From the NCBI GenBank assembly GCA_947471565.1, contig CANIVT010000002.1:1-64000 (forward strand): 64,000 nt of DNA. Reading direction: 5' to 3'. The position numbers and the translations under genes are program-made. This stretch comes from Spartobacteria bacterium. GTDB lineage: Bacteria; Verrucomicrobiota; Verrucomicrobiia; Chthoniobacterales; UBA6821. This document shows positions 58,320 to 64,000 of this stretch, one piece after another (position 1 is the stretch's first letter; every line of letters starts with the position of its first letter). A model generated the notes under the pieces. It was not told the DNA's origin and searched no databases. It was given only the letters and a program-made list of their open reading frames with translations.

Positions 58320-60188
58320 TTGAGCACACCTTTCAAAAAATCCCCCTCCCTGCTCTGGTTGGCCGCCCTCGGGGTTGTCTTCGGTGATATCGGGACCAGT
58401 CCGCTGTACGCCCTCCAGACGGCTGTCAGTCTGACCGGCGCGTCGCATGCCGTGGCGGTTGCCTCCTTGATTATCTGGACCGTGATTCTGGTGGTGAGCG
58501 TGAAGTACGCTTACATCCTGATGAAGCAGGACTACAAGGGTCAGGGAGGTGTCTTTGCCCTGTTCGCCTTGTTCAAGAAATCCCGCGCCGGGAAACCCAT
58601 TGGATTCGGGATCATCGCCGTTGTGGCTTTCGGTGCCTCCCTCCTGTTGGGGGATGGAACATTAACGCCGGCGATCTCGGTGCTCAGTGCCGTCGAGGGA
58701 ATCGTGACGATCCATCCGGGTCTTGCCATTTATACCCCGTCGGTCGCTATTGCCATCCTGATCCTGCTTTTTGTGATCCAGCGTTTCGGGACGGGAAAGC
58801 TCGGCAATGTTTTCGGGCCGGTGATGCTCCTCTGGTTCCTGAGCATCGCCCTTCTGGGCACGCTTCAAATCGCACACCATCCTTCGGTGCTTCGGGCCCT
58901 AGACCCGCACCTCGGGATCTCACTGCTTGCCCGATCTGGTTGGCACGGGTTTGTCATCATGGGGGCAGTGGCACTTGCCGTGACGGGTGCGGAGGCCCTC
59001 TATGCGGATCTGGCCAATTTTGGAAAACGTCCGATTCTCACGGCGTGGTACGGGATAGCTTGTCCGGCGCTTCTTCTCAACTACCTGGGGCAGGCGGCTT
59101 ATCTCGACAGCAATCCCTCCGCCGCCTCGAACACGGGACTCTTTTTCCTGCTCTGCCCAATGGTTTTGCGAGTGCCGCTCGTCGTTTTGGCCACCGTGGC
59201 CACCGTGATCGCATCTCAGGCCCTCATCACCGCAGTCTTCACCCTCTGCCGTCAGGCCCGCTCCCTCGATCTCTTTCCCCCATTTCTTACACGGCACACC
59301 AATTCCAAGGTGCGCGAGCAGATCTACATCCCCACGATCAACTTCCTGCTCGGGCTTGCCTGCGTCCTGCTGGTGGCCTTCTTCCAGACGGGTGCTTCTC
59401 TGGCCAACGCCTATGGGGTTTCCGTGACCGGGGCAATGGCGGTCACCTCCATCCTCTGGGCCGCAGTGATGTTTTCCCGTGCGGGAGAATCCCGATGGAA
59501 GACCATCCTGACGCTTTGCGGGTTGCTTTCTCTTGATCTGATCCTGTTCGCCTCCTGCATGACCAAATTCTTCGCCGGAGGATACATCCCGTTCCTGTTT
59601 GCCCTTGCCGTCATGGTCCTGATGTTCACGTGGAACCGAGGCCGCAAGCTGATCTGTGAGGCAATGAAGAAGGCAATCTCACCCGAGGAACTCGGAAAAT
59701 TGCTGACCCGTTCAGACTACCCGCGAGTTCCGGGAACAAGGGTCTACCTGACCCGTGAGAGGACGCCGGAACACTCTGTTGCCTCGGTTCTTGAATTCCA
59801 GCGCAGGACCAAATCGGTCGCAGAGAATATCGTGATCCTGATGCTTCCCTCCACTTGGGCGGACCCCAACCAAGTCATCGGTGATCCCTTGGTGAAGCGG
59901 CACGAGGGGGGACTCTGGGAAATTTCTGTTCCGCACGGATACATGGTGGACGCCGATGCCCCGGCCAGTCTCCAGTCCGCATCGCGTGCCAGCAACGGGC
60001 TCTTTACCTACGACCCGAATGACACCTTCTACATCTTCCCCAAGGAGTTGCCGGCTCCGGAAAGAGGGAAGATGCCCGTTTGGCAGAAACGGCTCTTCTC
60101 ATTCCTCGTCAGGAACGTGGTTCTCCCGGATACGTTCCGCATCCCTGCTGATCAACTGATTGTCTACTTTGCCTACGTGAAGGCTTAG
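58320..60188 (+). CDS. kup: Kup-type potassium uptake protein
   Basis: A K+/H+ symporter of 622 residues. The opening LWLAALGVVFGDIGTSPLYALQTA is the family signature, followed by GQGGVFALFAL, GDGTLTPAISVLSAVEG and about twelve membrane segments to residue 445. A cytosolic C-terminal part has FLTRHTNS and GTRVYLTRE blocks. I take the TTG at 58320 as the start because no ATG or GTG lies before the first membrane helix. No Shine-Dalgarno motif is visible, so the exact start is unsure. Confidence 0.95.
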   Translation: MSTPFKKSPSLLWLAALGVVFGDIGTSPLYALQTAVSLTGASHAVAVASLIIWTVILVVSVKYAYILMKQDYKGQGGVFALFALFKKSRAGKPIGFGIIAVVAFGASLLLGDGTLTPAISVLSAVEGIVTIHPGLAIYTPSVAIAILILLFVIQRFGTGKLGNVFGPVMLLWFLSIALLGTLQIAHHPSVLRALDPHLGISLLARSGWHGFVIMGAVALAVTGAEALYADLANFGKRPILTAWYGIACPALLLNYLGQAAYLDSNPSAASNTGLFFLLCPMVLRVPLVVLATVATVIASQALITAVFTLCRQARSLDLFPPFLTRHTNSKVREQIYIPTINFLLGLACVLLVAFFQTGASLANAYGVSVTGAMAVTSILWAAVMFSRAGESRWKTILTLCGLLSLDLILFASCMTKFFAGGYIPFLFALAVMVLMFTWNRGRKLICEAMKKAISPEELGKLLTRSDYPRVPGTRVYLTRERTPEHSVASVLEFQRRTKSVAENIVILMLPSTWADPNQVIGDPLVKRHEGGLWEISVPHGYMVDADAPASLQSASRASNGLFTYDPNDTFYIFPKELPAPERGKMPVWQKRLFSFLVRNVVLPDTFRIPADQLIVYFAYVKA

Positions 60189-60205
60189 AGCAATCGGAGG
60201 ATTGT

Positions 60206-61225
60206 TTACCAACCAAGGATCAGGGCGAAGACGAGTGGTGCGACGATCGAGGCATCCGACTCGATGATGTGCTTGGGGGTGTTGATGCCGAGCTTGCCCC
60301 AGGTGATCTTCTCGTTGGGAACGGCACCGGAGTAGCTGCCGTAGCTGGTCGTGGAATCGCTGATCTGGCAGAAGTAGCCCCAGAGAGGGACCTCGGGACG
60401 CTGGAGATCTTGGTGGAGCATTGGGACCACGCAGATCGGGAAGTCACCCGCGATGCCGCCGCCGATCTGGAAGAATCCGATCGAGCCGTCCGGTGAGTCG
60501 GCATGGCGTCCTGTGCCGGCGCTCGTGGTGAGGGGCTTCGAGTTCTTGGTGTACCAGTCGGCGAGCGCGATCATGTACTCGATGCCGGTGCGGACCGTGT
60601 GGACATTCTTCACGTCGCCGCTGATTACGTGTCCGGCGAACATGTTGCCGAGGGTGGAGTCCTCCCAACCGGGGACGAACATCGGGAGATTCTTCTTTGC
60701 GGCCTCCATGAGCCAGCTGTTCTTGGGATCGATCTGATACTCGAGCTTCCCGCCGAGCAGGATCCGGTACATGAACTCGTGGGGAAAGAGGCGCTCTCCC
60801 TTCTTGTCGGCGGCTTCCCACTCGGCAAGGACGGCAGACTCAATACGGCGCATTGCCTCCATCTCGGGGATGCAGGTGTCGGTCACGCGGTTCAAGTGAC
60901 GCTCCAGCAGGGCCACCTCGTCCGCTCCGGTCAGGTCTCGGTAGTTGGGAACCCGCTCGTAGTAGTCGTGGGCCACAAGATTAAAGACATCCTCCTCGAG
61001 GTTTGCTCCGGTGCAGCAGATGGCATGCACCTTGTCCTGACGGATCATCTCGGCAAGGGAGAGGCCTATTTCCGCAGTACTCATCGCGCCGGCGATGGTC
61101 AGGAACATGGAGCCACCCTTTTGAAGGTGGGCGGTGTAGCTGTGAGCGGCGTCCTTCAGCGCGGCGGCGTTGAAGTGGCGGTAGTGGTGTTCGATGAACT
61201 GGGAGATGGGGCCTGTTGTGGACAT
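60206..61225 (-). CDS. Deoxyhypusine synthase-like protein
   Basis: A 339-residue protein of the deoxyhypusine synthase family, which transfers an aminobutyl group from spermidine. NAD-binding-type blocks (FLTIAGAMSTAEIGLS, ICCTGANLEEDV) and GGGIAGDF are present. Lys311 in EKITWGKLGIN corresponds to the catalytic lysine of the human enzyme (SWGK). Bacteria lack eIF5A, so the bacterial members have other acceptors or polyamine products (homospermidine-like synthesis has been proposed). It ends 17 bases from the convergent kup stop. Heptamer-like repeats precede its start. Confidence 0.9.
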   Translation of the reverse strand: MSTTGPISQFIEHHYRHFNAAALKDAAHSYTAHLQKGGSMFLTIAGAMSTAEIGLSLAEMIRQDKVHAICCTGANLEEDVFNLVAHDYYERVPNYRDLTGADEVALLERHLNRVTDTCIPEMEAMRRIESAVLAEWEAADKKGERLFPHEFMYRILLGGKLEYQIDPKNSWLMEAAKKNLPMFVPGWEDSTLGNMFAGHVISGDVKNVHTVRTGIEYMIALADWYTKNSKPLTTSAGTGRHADSPDGSIGFFQIGGGIAGDFPICVVPMLHQDLQRPEVPLWGYFCQISDSTTSYGSYSGAVPNEKITWGKLGINTPKHIIESDASIVAPLVFALILGW

Positions 61226-61240
61226 GGGAAAAAGTGGAGG

Positions 61241-61261
61241 GTCAAAAGTTAAAAGTCGAAT
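61241..61261 (-). repeat. Heptanucleotide repeats upstream of the deoxyhypusine-synthase-like gene
   Basis: On the minus strand the sequence reads ATTCGAC-TTTTAAC-TTTTGAC, then CCTCCAC-TTTTTCCC and the ATG at 61225. TTTTAAC also occurs twice before the ybjQ-like gene. The unit differs from the AGYCTTY family but has the same length and position. Confidence 0.5.
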
Positions 61262-61280
61262 GCCGGCAAATGCAATCAGT

Positions 61281-61321
61281 ACCCGAAAAAGAAAGGCCGC
61301 ACCGGTTGCCCGATGCGGCCT
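61281..61321 (-). terminator. Intrinsic terminator of the entericidin-like gene
   Basis: On the minus strand, AGGCCGCA (61321-61314) pairs with TGCGGCCT (61301-61294), followed by TTCTTTTTC. It is an eight-pair perfect stem, 20 bases downstream of the entericidin-like stop. Confidence 0.8.
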
Positions 61322-61341
61322 GAAAAAAAATCCTGACCAGA

Positions 61342-61494
61342 TCAGTTCTGGATCTTGCGCTCGACGGTGGAGGCAGCCTTGCTGAGGTCACGGCCAGTAG
61401 CACTGACGTCTTGACCAACTCCCTTGACGGTGTTGCAGGCCGAAAGCGAGGTGGCGACGATAACGAGGGATAGGATTGCAATGAGGTTTTTCAT
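61342..61494 (-). CDS. Entericidin-like small lipoprotein
   Basis: A 50-residue lipoprotein beginning at 61494 (MKNLIAILSLVIVATSLSAC). The lipobox LSAC places the lipidated cysteine at residue 20, followed by NTVKGVGQDVSATGRDLSKAASTVERK, the entericidin pattern of a short amphipathic helix. Entericidin B-type proteins are small outer-membrane lipoproteins. A good terminator follows. No antidote partner (ecnA) is visible. Confidence 0.87.
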   Translation of the reverse strand: MKNLIAILSLVIVATSLSACNTVKGVGQDVSATGRDLSKAASTVERKIQN

Positions 61495-61542
61495 AGGTTT
61501 TGTGTTTTCCCAAAAATATTTCCCGTTGTCCAAGGCTTAATG

Positions 61543-63243
61543 TCACTCGGTGGCGCGGATTGCCGGAGCGGAACGGTTGGCTACACTTGTTCCCGACGCG
61601 GAGTCGTCCGTGCGGAAGGTGGATGCGGGAAGTCCCTCGCTGTTATAGAGATTGCAGCGGGGCGAGTGTGCCCACCCGTAACGGACTGCAACAGGGTTTG
61701 GTACCGATTGAGAGGAGACAATGACGTCGTTTCCTTCGATCACGGCATTCGCCTCCACCCAGTTCTGGTCGGATCCGGCAATCACGAAGCCGATCAGTTT
61801 GTCGGTGGAGAGCGGTTCCACACCCTTGGCACACCAAGGTGCCTGACCCGGTTTCAGGCCCTTGGCCGTCTCCTTGAAGGAGACGCGGATCTTGTCACCC
61901 TCTATCTTGTACCCTAGGTAAAGCGGGCCGGAGGCATCGATCTTCTCGCCGTAGATGTCGCGGCGTGCCAGCAGGGAGAGGCGCTTTCCGACATCGAGTT
62001 TGTCACCTGGATGAACGTTGTTAGGGTCGCCGATATCGATGGTGATCGCCATCGCGGTCCTTGGTTCCTTGAGCGTCATGAACTGGGCTTCGCGGAGGAA
62101 CGGTTCACCATCCTTGGCAACGGGCACGGGATCCTTCCCGTTCATCGGGAGTTGGACAAAGAGAAAGGGGAAATCAACACCCCACTGCTTCCTCCACCCC
62201 TGGATCAACCGGGGGAAGAGTTCCCGGTACTCGATTCCCCTGCCGGCATTGGCCTCACCCTGGTACCAGAGCACCCCCTTGAGGGCAACGGGGCTCAGCG
62301 GGGCAATCATGGCATTGTAGGCAATGCTCGGGGTGGAGGGGCGACGCGAGGGGGAGGGATGACCCATCGGATCGGGATTTGTAGGCTCCTTCCATGCAGG
62401 CTTCGGCTTTTCTCCCACAGGTTTCCCTGCCGCCTTGTCGGCGTTATAAGCTTTCAACGCCTCAGTGAAACCGGGATAGACCTCCTTCTTCCACTGTTCC
62501 AGCTTGGCCTCGTAGTCGGAGACCAATTTGGGATCCGCCTTCACCTTGGCGTAGTCCTCCAGCGCCTTGTCCCATTTGGCGAGAACATTGGTCAGTGCGG
62601 GGGATGCCTTGATGGACTCAAGGCTCATCCAGGTCTCGATGGGGGTTCCTCCCCAGGGCGCTGAGACGACACCGACCGGCACATCGGCGGACTTCCTGAT
62701 CTCTCGGGCAAAAAAGTAGGCGACAGCCGAGAAATCCTTGGCGCTGACGGGGTCGCTCGCCTTCCACTGTCCGGTGACATCGGCCTGCGGTTCGGCCGCG
62801 GTCTTCTTGGTCACATTGAAAAAACGGAGTTTGTCGTCCGTGGCTTGGGGAAGGACTTCGGCGGCATTGTGGGCGGCGAACAGTGGGGAGCCCATGTTGG
62901 ACTGTCCTCCTGCCAGAAAGACGTCTCCGACCAGGACGTTCGATACCTTGGTTTGGGAACCGCTGGCGCTGATCGTCATCTCGGACAGGGAGGAGGAGGC
63001 TTGGACGGGATCGAGTTTCACCATCCAGAAACCTTTGCCATCGGCCTTCGAACTCTTCTTCTGTCCCGAAAACTCAACGGTCACCTCCTCACCCGGATTG
63101 GCCGTCCCCCAGACCGGAAGAACGGCATCCCGCTGGAGCACCATGCCGTCCGTGAAGAGACTCATCGGCTTGGCAGCGGCAAGGAGCGAAGCGCCGGAAG
63201 TGAGGCAGAGGGCAAGAAGGAGACGGATGGGGGGGGCTTTCAT
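61543..63243 (-). CDS. Sialate O-acetylesterase-like SGNH hydrolase
   Basis: A 566-residue exported esterase with a signal peptide (1-23). The nucleophile is Ser115 in FLAGGQSNMGSP, with VGVVSAPWGGTPIETWMS and GVLWYQGEANAG as further SGNH blocks. An N-terminal beta domain (about 25-105) precedes the catalytic part. The family removes O-acetyl groups from sialic acids or, in many bacteria, from plant xylans and other acetylated glycans. Near it lies a GH29 fucosidase, which suits degradation of acetylated, fucosylated glycans. Confidence 0.92.
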   Translation of the reverse strand: MKAPPIRLLLALCLTSGASLLAAAKPMSLFTDGMVLQRDAVLPVWGTANPGEEVTVEFSGQKKSSKADGKGFWMVKLDPVQASSSLSEMTISASGSQTKVSNVLVGDVFLAGGQSNMGSPLFAAHNAAEVLPQATDDKLRFFNVTKKTAAEPQADVTGQWKASDPVSAKDFSAVAYFFAREIRKSADVPVGVVSAPWGGTPIETWMSLESIKASPALTNVLAKWDKALEDYAKVKADPKLVSDYEAKLEQWKKEVYPGFTEALKAYNADKAAGKPVGEKPKPAWKEPTNPDPMGHPSPSRRPSTPSIAYNAMIAPLSPVALKGVLWYQGEANAGRGIEYRELFPRLIQGWRKQWGVDFPFLFVQLPMNGKDPVPVAKDGEPFLREAQFMTLKEPRTAMAITIDIGDPNNVHPGDKLDVGKRLSLLARRDIYGEKIDASGPLYLGYKIEGDKIRVSFKETAKGLKPGQAPWCAKGVEPLSTDKLIGFVIAGSDQNWVEANAVIEGNDVIVSSQSVPNPVAVRYGWAHSPRCNLYNSEGLPASTFRTDDSASGTSVANRSAPAIRATE

Positions 63244-63309
63244 GGGCTCATGATAGGCTCTCGGACGCGGGTGGTTGCAATCAGGAATGATTTGGGAGTC
63301 AATCAGGCG

Positions 63310-64000
63310 ATGCGAGTTCCCCCCTCCGCTCTGATCGCTCTCCTGATCCCCGCCATGAGCTTTGCCACGAGGTCATCGGCGGAGGTCGCTTCGACTCCGC
63401 AATCCTCCCTGTCTGCCCCGGCATCATCCCCCGTCAGTTGGCTTCCGGGGGAGACCAAGGAGGCGAAGGATGCCCGGATGGCCTGGTGGACGAAGGCGAA
63501 GTACGGGATGTTCATCCATTGGGGGCTCTATTGCGTTCCCGCGGACGGGGAGTGGCACATGCGGAACAAGAAAGTTTCCTATGCCGAGTACTCCAAGCTC
63601 GCGCAGGAGTTCAACCCGGCCCGTTTTGATGCCGACGCGTGGATGACTCTCGCCCGCGACGCGGGGATGAATTACGTGGTCATCACCACGAAGCATCACG
63701 AGGGCTTCGCGATGTTTCAGTCCAAGGCGAGCTCCTACAACATCGTGGACGCCACCCCCTTCAGGCGCGATGTGGTCAAGGAACTCTCGGAGGCCGCACC
63801 TCGCCACGGGGTGACGTTCTGCGCCTACTACTCCTTCCTCGCCGATTGGGGGCATCCCGGTGGACAGGCCGGATGTCCTCATTGGGACCCCGGGTTTCAG
63901 GACGGGGACAAGAGGGCCTATGTGACCAATGTCGCCATTGCCCAGGTCAGGGAACTCCTCTCCAACTACGGGAAAATCGGCGTGCTCTGGTTCGACACGG
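63310..64000 (+). CDS. GH29 alpha-L-fucosidase, truncated by the window edge
   Basis: The frame is open from the ATG at 63310 to the end, so only the N-terminal 230 residues are visible. After a signal-like leader (about 1-24) comes MAWWTKAKYGMFIHWGLYCVPADGEW, then YVVITTKHHEGFAMFQSK, YYSFLADWGHP and, at the very edge, VLWFDT, which carries the nucleophile aspartate of the family. It releases alpha-L-fucose from glycans. It is divergent from the sialate O-acetylesterase, 66 bases away. Confidence 0.9.
   Translation, partial: MRVPPSALIALLIPAMSFATRSSAEVASTPQSSLSAPASSPVSWLPGETKEAKDARMAWWTKAKYGMFIHWGLYCVPADGEWHMRNKKVSYAEYSKLAQEFNPARFDADAWMTLARDAGMNYVVITTKHHEGFAMFQSKASSYNIVDATPFRRDVVKELSEAAPRHGVTFCAYYSFLADWGHPGGQAGCPHWDPGFQDGDKRAYVTNVAIAQVRELLSNYGKIGVLWFDT

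Noticed and set aside
61342-61494. Entericidin toxin-antidote pair
   Set aside because: Only one small lipoprotein is present; no second partner gene is visible.

Overview
The window is a GC-rich bacterial chromosome segment that most resembles Verrucomicrobiota. The reasons are indirect: several Tat-exported Gfo/Idh/MocA oxidoreductases interleaved with ThuA and DUF1080 proteins, a bacterial deoxyhypusine-synthase-like gene, a sialate O-acetylesterase and a GH29 fucosidase, and highly expressed genes that lack Shine-Dalgarno sequences. No rRNA gene, insertion sequence, prophage or CRISPR array was seen. A genus cannot be named from the sequence alone.

Layout. 1-2562: a possible gene tail at the left edge, tRNA-Glu, hemB and two tandem L,D-transpeptidase-like genes. 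2491-5551 (minus): a tightly coupled trio of sugar isomerase/epimerase, Gfo/Idh/MocA oxidoreductase and ABC-2 permease. 5755-19087 (plus): a sugar-oxidation island holding four Tat-signal oxidoreductases, a ThuA-DUF1080 fusion, a stand-alone DUF1080 protein, a ThuA-HEAT protein, a DoxX-like membrane protein, a discoidin-like protein and ApbE, flanked by an MFS transporter. 20490-22889: phosphohexomutase and a YbjQ protein. 22933-26637: tRNA-Pro, a structured repeat, then a three-gene set (serine-palmitoyltransferase-like, GNAT-like, SDR-like) that looks like a bacterial ceramide pathway. 26679-40243: yqgE, then rplKAJL-rpoBC-rpsB-tsf and an EIIA gene. 40404-44323: argS, a damaged and an intact tRNA-Ser, aroB and a third L,D-transpeptidase. 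44404-51863 (minus): an ExbB/ExbD-TPR-HtrA envelope cluster. 52032-58244: a small protein, purB, a DUF2934 protein, a holin-like membrane protein, trpF, leuB and guaB. 58320-64000: kup, the deoxyhypusine-synthase-like gene, an entericidin-like lipoprotein, a sialate O-acetylesterase and the start of a GH29 fucosidase.

How the genes fit together. The 5755-19087 island reads as a cell-envelope route that oxidises glycosides to 3-keto-sugars (Gfo/Idh/MocA), cleaves them (DUF1080, ThuA) and passes products or electrons on (DoxX, ApbE, isomerase, MFS). The trio at 23294-26637 matches the three core steps of bacterial ceramide synthesis. The ribosomal/RNA polymerase block has a structured rplL-rpoB leader containing a terminator-like hairpin.

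Non-coding signals worth attention are a two-hairpin repeat found next to two tRNA genes, heptanucleotide repeats placed a few bases before start codons, and the rplL-rpoB leader. All functional statements come from reading the sequence; no database search was run.
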